64,000 bases of DNA from Rapana venosa (GCA_028751875.1 CM054135.1:12059359-12123358); one strand, 5' to 3'. Shown: positions 50,511 to 61,456, counted from the first letter of the stretch. Notes: generated by a model from the sequence alone, not told the origin. Translations and numbers: made by a program.

Positions 50511-50530
50511 AAAGAGAGAGAGAATTTTTT
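49830..50530 (+). repeat. 700-base purine-rich GA/GACA block
   Basis: GAGA, GGAG and GACAGA units with few interruptions. The long Arg/Glu/Gln and Leu/Ser frames here are artefacts. Confidence 0.95.
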
Positions 50531-50900
50531 AAAAAAAAGACTGACAGCGATAGGCACTCTTATCTCTAAGAGAAAAATGAATGAGGCAGCAGCACTAGAT
50601 ATTCTGAAGAGTGCACTGTAGGCTACTCACTGCCCAAGACACAGCCAGAAAGGTTTATTTGCTTACCAAGAGAACTCTTACAAAAGTGCAGAGCCCCCCC
50701 CCCCCCCCCCCCCCACCCCCAACCAAAAAAAGAAATAAAAAAGTAAACAAAAGAGAGAGAACAAAGAAGAAAAGAAAAGGAAAAAATGTAGAGATACCTG
50801 AACAAGTTTACAGCTGACTTAACTAGGCCTGTTAGTTTTAACTTGAGCATTCTTTTTCTCCTACCTCTTTGTTTATTTTATGCTTTGACAGATTTGCGTT

Positions 50901-51178
50901 GGGAACGGGATAGCTCAGTGGTCGGAGCACTCGCCAAGGTTAAGCAGCATCGAGCGTGGCTACCACTTGGATGGGTGACCGTTTGCGCTCCTCGGCTTCA
51001 GTCCAGTCCAGCTGTAAATGGGTACCTGCCCTCTTTTAGGGTCAGGGAAGGTAAAGCAGCGAGGGAGAGGAGATGGGCGCTGCCCTCAATATGCTGCTGG
51101 CCCCTAGAGAAGTGAGGTCTCTGACACCTCGCTCCTATACGACCTTATAGGTTATGGGACACCTTTACCTTTACCTTA
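50901..51178 (+). repeat. SINE family A, full copy
   Basis: GGGAACGGGATAGCTCAGTG, a nine-base deletion before AAGGTTAAGCAGCATCGAGC, GGCTACCACTTGGATGGGTG, body as at 5319, tail CACCTTTACCTTTACCTT. Confidence 0.85.
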
Positions 51179-51249
51179 CAGAATTGTGTTGGTGGTCTGA
51201 TACCTGTAAACTAGGGCTTTACCGAGTTTGAAGAGGACAAAAGCACTTA

Positions 51250-51645
51250 CTTCACTTCTTCTTCGTCGAACGCTCAGACAGCAACTATTGGTGTCTGTCA
51301 TAACGTGAGCGATAATGCGTTGCGCTGCCGTTAAACGCCTGGCAAAACAGGCCCAGCACATCCGACTTTGGTGTGGGAGAAAAATGTTATCTTTTTAGTC
51401 TTTGGGGGGGGGTGGGGGGGGGGGGGGGGGGGGGCAGGAGATTTGCCCCAAGAAGGCAGAAAATAGACAAGAAGGAGATGACAGGAAGAAAAAGGAACAA
51501 GGCAGAAACAAAGAGAGGGATAGAAAAGAGGGAATTCCTAGCACAGAATTTCCAGAAGGTGCGGGATGTTTTCTACACTGACAGGCCCCTGGCATCCCCC
51601 CACGAGGAAGGAGCACCTTGCTCATCCACAAGCTGTGTAGGGAAG
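51250..51645 (+). repeat. Repeat family F, long copy
   Basis: TTCGTCGAACGCTCAGACAG, GCGTTGCGCTGCCGTTAAAC, GTCTTTGGGGG then a G run, GAAGGCAGAAAATAGACAAG, CAGAATTTCCAGAAGGTGCG. Confidence 0.8.
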
Positions 51646-52000
51646 GGAAGGGAAGAGAAGGGGAAGGGGGAGGAAGGGGGTTACTTAAGGAAGTACACTG
51701 ACACCATCAGGTAGACAGGACAAAATGGAAACAGATCAGCATCTGGAGATGGCTTGTGTTCCTACACGGAGGATTCCTCGCGCGTATGTACACTGTGGTT
51801 AGCAGGCAAGCTAAAAAAAAACCCAACCAAACACAACCCAAAAAGTTGTTAAACAAATTTTAGAAAAAGATAATTTTTTTAAGTGAGAAAAAGGGGGTAA
51901 CATGTTTGTGGAACAATTATTGGTTACAGTTTCAAAACAAAATCAAATTTGTGCAAAATCATAATTATTATGAGACGTGTGTGAGTCAGAAACTAGTCTG

Positions 52001-52002
<2 letters not shown>

Positions 52003-52068
<66 letters not shown>

Positions 52069-52078
52069 ACACACACAC
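52003..52078 (+). repeat. CA microsatellite
   Basis: About 37 CA units, abutting SINE B. Confidence 0.95.
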
Positions 52079-52345
52079 TTTCGGATGAGACTATAAACCG
52101 AGGCCCCGTGTGCGAACGCATGTAGAACATCTTGCGCACACGTTAAATCCTGTTCCGCTTTTCGAAAGAGTAGGCCATTGTGTGCCGGTGGGAACAGATG
52201 ACACATTTTACAAAACCGCATACACACGGGGACTGATGTAAAAAAGCACATGGGTGCTTATTCCATTATGCTCGATATAAAAGAATAAATAAATAAATAA
52301 ATAAAAATAAAATAAATAAACACACACACACACACACTCACACAC
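52079..52345 (+). repeat. SINE family B, head missing, AAAT tail
   Basis: Starts inside the core (TTTCGGATGAGACTATAAAC), complete to GGGTGCTTATTCCATTATGC; tail AATAAATAAATAAAT, then CA repeats. Confidence 0.85.
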
Positions 52346-52522
52346 ACTTTAAAAGCGAAAATCTTCACTCCTTCATTTCATCCTCCAACACTCAGACAGC
52401 AACTGTCCTAATGATGAGTGAAAACGCCTTGCCTTGCCCTTGAGCCGGTTCTTGTCTTTTCTTCTTTTCTTTCTTTTTTTAAAATTTTTTTTAAACGCAT
52501 ACAGACAATTGCCATTTTTAGA

Positions 52523-52640
52523 CATCATCCCCGAAGCCAGAATGCGGCTACCTTAATGGTGGGTACGCGAAATCTCACCAATGGTGAACCTCGGATTTCT
52601 AGCTGAGGAAGGAGATATTTTTTCTTCCTCTTCCTTTTTT
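52523..52640 (+). repeat. Repeat family E copy
   Basis: CATCCCCGAAGCCAGAATGC, GGCTACCTTAATGGTGGG, CTCACCAATGGTGAACCTCG, TTTCTAGCTGAGGAAGG. Confidence 0.75.
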
Positions 52641-52985
52641 GTCACGTTTCTCCCAGGGGAGGTTTGACACTGATGAGCCTTCTTCTCCATCTCTCTCTGT
52701 TTTGAGCTTCCTCCTCCTTATTTATGCCCCTTTCTCTAAGATCATCTGCAATACAGACAGCCCAGGTCTTGCTAGGTCTTCCCTTAGGTCTCTTTCCATC
52801 CACTACGAAGTTCATTGCTCTTTTTATGATGTGGTGGTGGTCTGCTTTCCGTTGAACGTGCCCAAACCAGCGCAGACTATTGGTACTAGCTACAGACTTG
52901 AGATCATCACCTTTGCACATTCTCCATAGTTCTTCATTCGTGAGACGTTTGTTTCCCGATAATCTTTCCCTGACCAGGCCCTTGA
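52640..52985 (-). mobile_element. LINE C-terminal fragment
   Basis: Minus strand: NKRLTNEELWRMCKGDDLKS, LRWFGHVQRKADHHHIIKRA, GKRPKGRPSKTWAVCIADDL, ERWRRRLISVKPPLGET then stop. Typical C-terminal architecture of a non-LTR RT; 5' end truncated. Confidence 0.8.
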
Positions 52986-53200
52986 CTGGACTCCACAAAG
53001 GGAAGCGGAAAGCTGGTCCACCAACACACACCTGGTGCTGAAGCGTTGACGCAGAGACGAAGGCAGGCAGCTGGAATGACATGGGCGAGCTGAAGAGGAT
53101 CTATCTCCCAGAGCCGAGTTCTTGGAAGGGGTGGTGTTGTTGTTGCGGCCCTGTCTTCCCCAGGGAATCCAGAGGCATAAGTCAAGTCAAGTCAATCCTT
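52986..53200 (+). mobile_element. RTE-like LINE 3' end
   Basis: Plus-strand copy of the 3' end of the element at 40106-43340: GGAAGCGGAAAGCTGGTCCA, GGAATGACATGGGCGAGCTG, AGAGGCATAAGTCAAGTCAA. Joined head to head with the minus-strand element next to it. Confidence 0.8.
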
Positions 53201-53361
53201 TACTGATAAGGAATAAATTTTGTTAACAGTTCAGGAATTTGAGGCAGAGTTTAAATTAACCCCCCCCCCTCCCCCCCCCCCCTCCCCTTCGCTGCCCCCT
53301 TGGTGGAAGTTCTCTCAGACAATGGCGATCCTCCATGATCTTAACTGTCATCCCACCGAGG

Positions 53362-53530
53362 CTGTAACTGAGTGGTTAAGACCGTTCGACTTCAACTCCA
53401 TGGTCCATGAAATCGTGCGCGCGTTCGATTCTCCTCGACGGCCGCGTCTGGTGAATTAAGGGTGGTGATTTTTACAATTCCCCAGGTCAACTTCAAGTGC
53501 AGACCTGCCAGTGCCTTAATATTATATACA
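53362..53530 (+). repeat. SINE family D copy
   Basis: GCTGTAACTGAGTGGTTAAG, GCGTTCGATTCTCCTCG, GGTGAATTAAGGGTGG, CCCAGGTCAACTTCAAGTGC. Confidence 0.75.
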
Positions 53531-53639
53531 CACACACATGCGCGCACGCACACGCGCGCGATCAAATGTGCTCGTTAATTAAAGATCCCGTAATTTATAT
53601 CAGCGCTTCAGTGGGTTAGGGAAACACGGACATACACAT

Positions 53640-53755
53640 CCTACATCCCCGAAGTCGGAATGCGGCTACCTTCATGGTGGACAAAAAACGGTCACATTCG
53701 CAAAAATCTCACCATTGGTGAACCTCGGAGCTCTAGCCAAGGATCGAAAACAAAC
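53640..53755 (+). repeat. Repeat family E, best copy
   Basis: CATCCCCGAAGTCGGAATGC, GGCTACCTTCATGGTGGAC, AATCTCACCATTGGTGAACC, TCGGAGCTCTAGCCAAGG. Confidence 0.8.
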
Positions 53756-53935
53756 CCCAATCCCAATATGACTCTGTCCACATCATCATGTTACAGGACA
53801 GCATGGCAGATACTGTCAGTATGGAAAGGCCTGTATTGATAAACATTCATGAATCATGACTGGATGGCTTTACATACACAATGGATTTCTAATCAAACAC
53901 AGTGCTGGACTTATATGGGAACTAGACTATTCATT

Positions 53936-54275
53936 GGGGACGGGATAGCCTAGTGGTTAGAATATAGCGCTGGCAATCTGACGACCTGGGTTCGATTCCC
54001 GTTCAAAGGGGATATTTTCCCCTGGAGTTAACATCAGTGCAGACTCCACTCTTCCCCAAAATCCTTCGGATGAGACTATAAACTGAGGCCCCGTGTGCGA
54101 ACGCACGCAGAACATCTTGCGCACAGGTTAAAATCCTGTTCCGCTTGTCGTACGAGTAGGCCATTGTGTGCCGGTGAGAACAGATGACAATTTACAAAAA
54201 GCATACACACAGGGACTGGATGTAAAAAGCACATAAGTGCTTATTTCATTATCCTCGATATAAAGGAATAAAAGA
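53936..54275 (+). repeat. SINE family B, best full copy
   Basis: Head GGGGACGGGATAGCCTAGTG with B box GGTTCGATTCC (A and B boxes about 38 bases apart), CCCTGGAGTTAACATCAGTG, core GGATGAGACTATAAACTGAG, TTAAAATCCTGTTCCGC, AGTAGGCCATTGTGTGCCGG, tail AAGTGCTTATTTCATTATCC and AAAG-rich end. Confidence 0.9.
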
Positions 54276-54599
54276 AACAATTAAAGTACAAATTGTTCCT
54301 TTATTTCTTCATTCTTTTCCCCACTCTGTAGGTTTGCCAGTCTATTTGTCTGTCTATCTGTCTGCCTCTCTCAGACCTGTCTCTCTCCGCTCTGTCTCTC
54401 TCTGTCTCTGTCTGTCCTTGTGCCTGTCTGTCTGTCTGTCTGTATGTCCTTTTTTTTTCTTTTACTCATTCTTTTTCTTTTCTTTTGTTATAGCAGGCTG
54501 GATGTGTGATTAAAACATCATTAAAAAGCAGTTGTCATGTCATGCGTATTCCACCACCCTCTGAAAATAAAATTAATTCGATTCACTTCAATTCAGATC

Positions 54600-54602
54600 C
54601 AA

Positions 54603-54642
<40 letters not shown>

Positions 54643-54770
54643 CGTTTTACCAAATGAGATGCAGTATAAACGTCATTCATTCATCCTCCTCCCCCCCCCC
54701 CCCCCCTCTCTCAATCCCCCACCTCCAATCCCCTACCCTACACCACCCCTTTCTCCCCTTTTTCCCAAAT
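54600..54770 (+). repeat. CT and poly-C tracts
   Basis: (CT)n 54606-54640 and C runs near 54690-54706. Confidence 0.85.
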
Positions 54771-55104
54771 TTATCAAATAGCTCTTTATTCTCTCCCTTC
54801 AGACCCCCATCGCTTACGTCCCTTGACAAAGACACGAAAATAATGAGGAAAAAAATATTCCCGGGGAAAAAAAATCATCGACCCTGTTGTTATTATTAGG
54901 GCGCTGTTTCAGAATAAGGATGATATACATCTTCACCACACAGTGTGCTTCTATAGCAGTTGCAGTGGACGGGACAGTCAGCCATGAATTAAGAACTGGA
55001 AGAAAAAGAAGAAAAAGAAAAGCAAGTTCCGCTTCAAATATCATTCTTTGTTGAAATTTAAACAAAGAAGGGAGAGGAGAGGGTGGAAGGGAGGGTGGGG
55101 AGGG

Positions 55105-55165
<61 letters not shown>
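55105..55165 (+). repeat. Poly-G run of about 55
   Basis: Longest homopolymer of the window, followed by CT/CTGT repeats to 55360. Confidence 0.9.
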
Positions 55166-55166
<1 letters not shown>

Positions 55167-55288
55167 GAGAGGCTCGGAAAATGTACAAACACACAGTCCT
55201 CTCTCTGTGTCTCTCTGTCTCTGCTCTGTCTCTCTGTCTGTCTGTCTCTGTCTGCTGCTCTCTTCTCTTGTCTCTCTATCTCTGTCTC

Positions 55289-55328
<40 letters not shown>

Positions 55329-55399
55329 CTTTCTGTGGGTCTGTCTCCGTGTCTCTTTCTCTAAAGAAAAAAACCCTAGTGGTCATACAATGGCGTAGG

Positions 55400-55425
55400 T
55401 TTGTGTGTGTGTGTGTGATGTGTTC

Positions 55426-55457
<32 letters not shown>

Positions 55458-55819
55458 CACGCACGTGTGTGTGTGTGTGTACGGGTGGGAGGAGGGGAAG
55501 CATTCAAAAGGGCAGGAAAGATGAGACGGGTGGAGGAAAGACACATGGTGGACAATGAGTGGACTGGGATGGGGGAAGAGAAACACTGAAAAAAGTAGGG
55601 GAGGGAGGTAGAGGGAGATTGAGGGAGGGAAGAAGGAAGGGACACACATACACCGCGCGCGCGCGCGCGCGCACGCACACACACTACAGAACACACACAG
55701 ACACACACACACACGGGGCCCCGGGCCGCGCGCGCGCACGCGAACACACACTACCACAACAACACACCAACACATACACACACAGCACCAACACTACACT
55801 GCACTACACACACACACAC

Positions 55820-55858
<39 letters not shown>

Positions 55859-55957
55859 CACAACACACACACTACCAACAAAACACACACACACACACCA
55901 CACACGTACTACACATCACACACACACACACTACACAACACTACACTACACAGCCAC

Positions 55958-55996
<39 letters not shown>

Positions 55997-56110
55997 CACA
56001 CACACACCCCACACACACACACACACACTACACTACACTACACTACACTATACACAGCCACAACACACACACACACACACACACAGTCCAACACAACACA
56101 ACACACCCTA
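55400..56110 (+). repeat. GT, CG and CA-rich block
   Basis: (GT)n to 55480 with a CGCGCGCACG stretch, unique 55481-55640, then CGCGCG and CA-rich sequence with CACTACACTACA units to 56110. All long frames here are repeat shadows. Confidence 0.9.
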
Positions 56111-56194
56111 CACCATCTGTCCATCTCCCCCCACCCCACCACCACCAATCCTCCCCCTCCCCCCTTCATCCCCTCACCCTCCACCACCCCGTCC

Positions 56195-56245
56195 CCCCCA
56201 CCACCCCCCCCACCCCCCCCCCCCCCCCCCCCCCCCCCCCATGCC
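56195..56245 (+). repeat. Poly-C tract
   Basis: Interrupted then pure C run of about 27. Confidence 0.9.
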
Positions 56246-56434
56246 CATCCATGTCCCCCGCGAGGTCACTCAACCAAGGCTCAGCATGCAGTTAGTCAGT
56301 CAGTCAGTCAGACAGTTGTGGTGGTCATAACTCGTGGCCAGTCCTCTCCGCTTCTCCTCCTCCTCTGCTCCTCTATACCACTCGTCTTTATGCTTCTTTG
56401 GCCATTGTCATAAAAGTCTGTTTTGCATTGGCAA

Positions 56435-56790
56435 AGGGTAGGGGTAGGGGTAGGGGTGGGTGGGGGGAACTCGTGGTAGTGGTGGTGGGGGTGGTGGGGG
56501 TGGGTGGGGAGGGAGGATGGGGGGTTGGTGTTGGTTGTTTGATGTGGTGGGCAAGGCTAAATGTAAAGTGTCCTCATTAAAAGCAAGGTTAGTCGAGTCT
56601 ATAGACCCTCCCTTACTCCTCCTACTAGGGGTCAATATTATAGATAGCTGAATGAGTGAATGCTTGCAAGCTTGGTTGGCTGGTTGGTTAGCTGGTTGGT
56701 TGGTTGGCTCATTGGTTGGTTGAGTGGTTGGCTGGTTGACTGGCTGGCTGGTTGACTGACTGGCTGGCTGGCCGTTGGGCTGGCTTCTTA
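56435..56790 (+). repeat. GGGGTA/GGT tract and TTGG/CTGG tetranucleotide array
   Basis: TAGGGG units and GGTGG units to 56540, unique 56541-56660, then GGTTGGTTGGTTGGCTCATT-type tetranucleotides to 56780. Confidence 0.8.
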
Positions 56791-56901
56791 AAGGACGAAC
56801 GAGCGATATAGATGAATAGACCCAGAACCACTGAGCAGCACTGCGTCTACGTGGATGTCTACACGTAGGCCTGTCTCTAACTGTGGCCAGTTCATTGAAC
56901 T

Positions 56902-57128
56902 TGTGTGTGTGTGTGTGTGGTGTGTGGTGTGTGTGTGTGTGTGTATGTGTGGTGTGTGTGTGCGCGTGTGTCGTGTGTGTGTATGTGTGTGTGTGTAGCA
57001 GCGAGGTGGGCTACTGCAGTATTGTTTTGTGAGAGTGGGGGGTGGGGTGGGGGTGGGGGGGGGGGGTGTACAGGGTTTAAAACAGACGACAGTCCCCCTC
57101 CCTGCCCCCCCCCCCCCCCCCCCCCCCT
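56902..57128 (+). repeat. GT microsatellite, G-rich and poly-C tracts
   Basis: (GT)n 56902-56996, G-rich near 57040-57067, poly-C 57108-57126. Confidence 0.9.
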
Positions 57129-57146
57129 ACCTTACTGTCTGACCCA

Positions 57147-57161
57147 AGGTCACAAAGGTCA
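57147..57161 (+). promoter_or_regulatory. Direct repeat of AGGTCA with 3-base spacer (DR3)
   Basis: AGGTCA at 57147-57152 and 57156-57161 with spacer CAA. The first half-site is part of CCAAGGTCA, the extended FTZ-F1/SF-1-type site; the second is preceded by CAA as in monomer sites. TGACCC just upstream adds a third, inverted half-site. It sits between a poly-C run and a long trinucleotide array. Confidence 0.35.
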
Positions 57162-57202
57162 ACCAGTGGTGACATATTTTGACTGACTAGGCCGGGGGTG
57201 AT

Positions 57203-57248
57203 ATAAGTGGCAGCAGACGTAGCGGTAGTCAAAGTAGCAGTAGCAGCC

Positions 57249-57287
<39 letters not shown>

Positions 57288-57398
57288 AAAAGTAGTAGTA
57301 GCAGCAGTAGCTGTAGTAGTAGTAGTAGTAGTAGTAGTTTTAGTAGCAGTTGTAGTGTTAGTAGCAGTGGTAATAGTAACAGTAGTAAGAGTAGCAGT

Positions 57399-57431
<33 letters not shown>

Positions 57432-57516
57432 CCGGAATAAGTAGCAGCAGACGTAGCAGTAGCAGTAGTAGTAGCAGTAACAGCAGTGGCAGTTCAATAG
57501 CAGTAAAAGTAGTAAG

Positions 57517-57547
<31 letters not shown>

Positions 57548-57555
57548 ATAGTAGT

Positions 57556-57605
<50 letters not shown>

Positions 57606-57606
57606 T

Positions 57607-57647
<41 letters not shown>

Positions 57648-58225
57648 TAGTAGTAGTAGCAGCAGCAGCAGCAGCAGCAGCAGCAGCTAGTAGTAGCAGC
57701 AGCAGCAGTAGTCGTCGTCGTAGTAGTAAGAGCAATTGTAGAAAAATAGCAGTAAAAGTAGTAAGAGCAGCAGCAGTAGTAGAAGTAGTCTGGCATATGT
57801 AGCAGCAGATGTAGCAGTAGCAGTAGTAGCAGTAGCAGGAGTAGTAGCAGCAGACATAGTAGTAGTAGTAGTAGTAGTAGTAAGAGTAGCAGCAACGGCA
57901 GCAGCAGTAGTAGTTGTAGCAGTCTGGCATATGTAGCAACAGATGTAGTAGTAGAAGTAGTAGTGGCGGCAGCAGCAGTAGAAGTAATAATAATAGCAGC
58001 AGCAGTAGTAGTAGTAGCAGCAGCAGCAGCAGTAGTACTTAGCAGCATCAGTAGTACTTAGCAGCAGCAGTAGTAGCAGCAGGAACAGCAGCAGTAGTAG
58101 TAATAATAGCAGCAGCAGCAGCAGTAGTAGTAACAGCAGCAGCAGCAGGAACAGCAGCAGTAGTAATAATAATAGCAGCAGCAGTAGAAGCAGCAGCAGC
58201 AGCAGAATAGTAGTAGTAGCGGTAG
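57203..58225 (+). repeat. 1-kb compound AGT/AGC trinucleotide array
   Basis: Blocks of (AGT)n and (AGC)n alternate, with recurring longer segments around GTCTGGCATATGTAGCA (57787, 57921) and TCCGGAATAAGTAGCAGCAG (57429). These point to segmental duplication within the array. Encodes Ser/Val/Ala runs by chance. Confidence 0.95.
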
Positions 58226-58424
58226 TAGTGTTTGAATGAACAGAGAAGTGCAGATGCGGGAAACAGCACGAGGCCCAAAGTTGAAGACTCGACTATACAG
58301 CCAGCTCTTGATGTCAGCCAGGTTCCCAGGTCTGCTGTTACGTTGTAATAATAATTATATCTTGAGACTGTCTTCAACCATGACAAGATCGTAATATAAA
58401 AATTAAATCTCCTTTACACGATAG

Positions 58425-58563
58425 TAGTGGATGGGTGGTCTAGAGGTAACGCGCCTGCCTAGAAAGCGACAAGTCCGGGTTGGAAGTGTGCGGTGGTTCG
58501 AATCCCGTTTGGACCCGAAACTTTTCCCCCATCCATAGACCATGAGTGGTGGTCTGGGTGCTA

Positions 58564-58594
<31 letters not shown>

Positions 58595-58840
58595 CGTGTG
58601 ATACACAATTTAGCGCAAGTAAAAGAACCCACGGCAACAAGAGAGTTGTCCCTGGCAAAATTCTTAGAAAAAAGCCACTCTGATAGGGAAAGAAACACAC
58701 CTGCAGACAAAAAGAAACGAAGAAAAAAAGGGTGGCGCTGCACTTGTGGCGACGCCGTGCGCTCTCCCCGGGGAGAGCAGCCCGAATTTGACGCAGAGAA
58801 ATCTGCCGTGACTGAAAGTGGTATACATTTTTTTAAAGTT
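58425..58840 (+). repeat. SINE family C with shared core
   Basis: Head GGATGGGTGGTCTAGAGGTA with B box GGTTCGAATCCC, then GTCTTTCGGATGAGACGATA and AACCGAGGTCCCGTGTG (the core also found in family B), then a different body: AAAAGAACCCACGGCAAC, GTGGCGCTGCACTTGTGG, GGAGAGCAGCCCGAATTTG. Confidence 0.8.
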
Positions 58841-58924
58841 TAATTATGAAAAATCCTCTGAAGACGGACTATGGCTACCTACGTGGCGACATACTTGAAA
58901 AGAGTCCTTCATACTACACGCAAA

Positions 58925-58980
58925 CTTAATAATAATAATATATGGAATTTATATAGCGCTGAATCTTGTCATCCAGGGAG
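58925..58980 (+). repeat. TAA/TTTATATAGCGC repeat
   Basis: AATAATATATGGAATTTATA then TAGCGCTGAATCTTGTC. Confidence 0.65.
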
Positions 58981-59044
58981 TACTTTCAACCTCACAGTAA
59001 TGACTCCCAGCTGGAATGTGTAGGGGACTAAAGTTGCGTATTCG

Positions 59045-59170
59045 TTAGTCGTGGTCGTTGAAGGCTCAGACAGCACCTATTGTTTGTCTGTCATAATTAT
59101 GAGCGAAAAATGCCTTAGCGCCGCCGTTAAGCGACTCACAAGTCAGGCCCTGCCCAGCCCAGCCCAGGCC
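59045..59170 (+). repeat. Repeat family F fragment
   Basis: AAGGCTCAGACAGCACCTAT, GCGCCGCCGTTAAGCGACTC, CAAGTCAGGCCCTGCC. Confidence 0.65.
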
Positions 59171-59744
59171 ACTTGGGCTTAGTGCAAATTCTGGCTGACC
59201 TCCTGGAGGTGTTAAGGTAGGGGACGCGCACTAACAACAACAACAAAACACAGAAGATAAAAATCGGAGATAACGAGAGATAAAGAGAGTGAGAGAAGAG
59301 AAAAACAGTGAAGGAGATTGACTTGATAGTAAAGGTGAACGGCAATAAGACTTAATGACTGGAAAGGACGGGATAAACGAAAGGTCAGACGATTGACGAA
59401 TAATTGACCATCAGAGATGACAGGCTTTGTTTTCCTGATGAGTTAACTGACCATTCGCAAACAATTCACTTCGTTCTTGGGATTTATCGCGGGTATTAAT
59501 TTTTGTTCAGATATCCTGTGTTCTTTCTGATCCAACCCGTTATTAAGTCTGATAGGTAGGTGTGTTGTTATACGTAAATACCAAACTGCTGCGGCTGTAA
59601 TGTGTTTGTTTGTCTCTTTGTTTTGATTATACTACAGTCCCAGCGTAGCTATCCGATTTCGGGACTGTGGTCGCTGCAAGTCATCCCGCTTTAGCGCGCT
59701 GCAAAAATAAACGCTCAACTTTTGACACGTGACAATGACTACGA

Positions 59745-59913
59745 TCTGTGTGTGTGTGTGCGTGTGTGTGTGTGTGGTGTGCGTGCGTGAGTGTGTGTGT
59801 GTGCTGTGTGAAAAATACGTGTGTTCAAATTAAGAAACGCCGCATTGATTTTAATGTATCATTAAAAATTCCCAAAAGGCAAACAGCCAACAGAGAGAGA
59901 GAGAGAGAGAGAG

Positions 59914-59961
<48 letters not shown>

Positions 59962-59985
59962 ATAACTATAACAACATATTTACTG
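59745..59985 (+). repeat. GT and GA microsatellites
   Basis: (GT)n with CG breaks 59747-59810; (GA)n 59892-59960. Confidence 0.9.
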
Positions 59986-59999
59986 AGGTACTACAATGA

Positions 60000-60166
60000 G
60001 CTGTAAATGGGTACCTGCCCTCTTTAGGGACAGGGAGGGTAAAGCAGCGAGGGAGAGGAGATAGGCGCCGCCCTCAATATGCTGGCCTCTAGAGAAGCTG
60101 AAGTCTCTGACGCCTCGCTTCCCTAAGACCTTATTGGTTCTAGGACACCTTTGCCTTTACCTTTAG
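60000..60166 (+). repeat. SINE family A, 3' half
   Basis: From GCTGTAAATGGGTACCTGCC to GACACCTTTGCCTTTACC. Both head parts are missing. Confidence 0.8.
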
Positions 60167-60252
60167 TACAGACACAAAATCCTCAGCTAAGAATAGTCTC
60201 TTCTGCCATTTTACATATTTATTTAAAATCCACTCTCTTTGTTTCTGCTCCC

Positions 60253-60254
60253 CC

Positions 60255-60292
<38 letters not shown>

Positions 60293-60315
60293 ACCACACA
60301 CACACACCACACACT
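60253..60315 (+). repeat. Poly-C run and CA units
   Basis: About 36 C then CACACA. Confidence 0.9.
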
Positions 60316-60516
60316 TTTCCTCTTTATCACCCAGTATTCTCTCTCCTTCTCTCTCTCTCTTGTTATTTTGTTATCGTTTTTTCTGTCCTTGTTTCTTAAT
60401 TTTTGTTTGTTTGTTACTGTTGTTGTTGTCTCTTGTTTCGTTATTTGGTTTGATTATGATTATTGTGATTATTGTTGTTTTTATTTTTTTTTCTATCTTT
60501 ATGTTATGCCTGATAA

Positions 60517-60680
60517 GGGCGGGGACTGGATGTAAAACCCCCCCACATGAGTGCTTATTCATTATCCTCGAAAAAAAAATTGAGTTGACTTGACTTGACT
60601 TGATTTGACTTGACTCTCTCTCTCCTTCCCTCCCCACTCTATCTCTCTCTGTCTCTCTCCTTCCTTCCTCACTCTATCTC

Positions 60681-60728
<48 letters not shown>

Positions 60729-60898
60729 CTTCAATCCCCACTCTCTCTCTGTCTCTCTCTGTCTCTCTCCTTCCCTCCTCACTCTGTCTGTCTGTCTGTT
60801 CTTCTCTCTCTCCTTCCCTCCCCACTCTGTCTATCTGTCTATCTGTCTGTCTGTCTGTCTGTCCTCTCTCTCTCTCTCTCTCTCTCTCTTCCTCCCCC

Positions 60899-60929
<31 letters not shown>

Positions 60930-60955
60930 CCTCCTCCCCTTGTCTTTCCCTTTGT
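60517..60955 (+). repeat. SINE B tail, TTGAC pentamers, CT/CTGT block
   Basis: GGGCGGGGACTGGATGTAAA, ATGAGTGCTTATTCATTATC, then TTGACTTGACTTGATTTGAC, then CT/CTGT repeats and a poly-C run near 60895. Confidence 0.85.
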
Positions 60956-61049
60956 TTTGTTGTTGTTGTTGTTTTGTTTTGTTTTTCCCCACTGTTTTGG
61001 TGGTTCTAAGTCACTCAATGGCGTGCTTTCTTCATCGTTTCATCATCCG

Positions 61050-61132
61050 GTCCACAGCTCTGAAATAGTCCACAGCTCTGAAATAGTCCACAGCTCTGAA
61101 ATAGTCCACAGCTCTGAAATAGTCCACAGCGT
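61050..61132 (+). repeat. 18-base minisatellite, about 4.5 units
   Basis: Unit TCCACAGCTCTGAAATAG. Confidence 0.95.
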
Positions 61133-61377
61133 CAGGGCACAGGATATCCGCTTCAGCACCGAGTCTGCGCGTTCCTGCTTGCGTGTCTTCGTTCTTCCTG
61201 TTCAGCTTCCTGTTCAGGTGTTGATATTGTCGACTTACTCAATACTACCTTAGATCCTGACCTTTTATAGCTTTATCTTTGTAGCGGATTTTTCTTTTCG
61301 AATCTTTTGACTAAAATTATTTTTTTCATGATGAGAATGACGTTGTAACTGGTTAGCTGCAATTGTTTTTTCCCCGT

Positions 61378-61456
61378 CTCTCTCTGTCTCTGTCTCTCTC
61401 TCTCTATCTATTTCTGTCTGTCTGTCTCTCTCTCTGTCTCTCTGTCTCTCTCTCTA

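Noticed and set aside
53936..54005. tRNA gene (also at 12466, 31185, 58429)
   Set aside because: A and B boxes are present, but the arms do not pair as a tRNA and the sequences are heads of dispersed SINEs.
55559..56413. 284-codon Thr/His-rich plus-strand frame
   Set aside because: Translation of CA repeats.
19719..59731. Enrichment of CACGTG E-boxes as a circadian signature
   Set aside because: The number found in the window is not above what a 6-base motif gives by chance; only the copy inside the half-site cluster at 21787 is kept.
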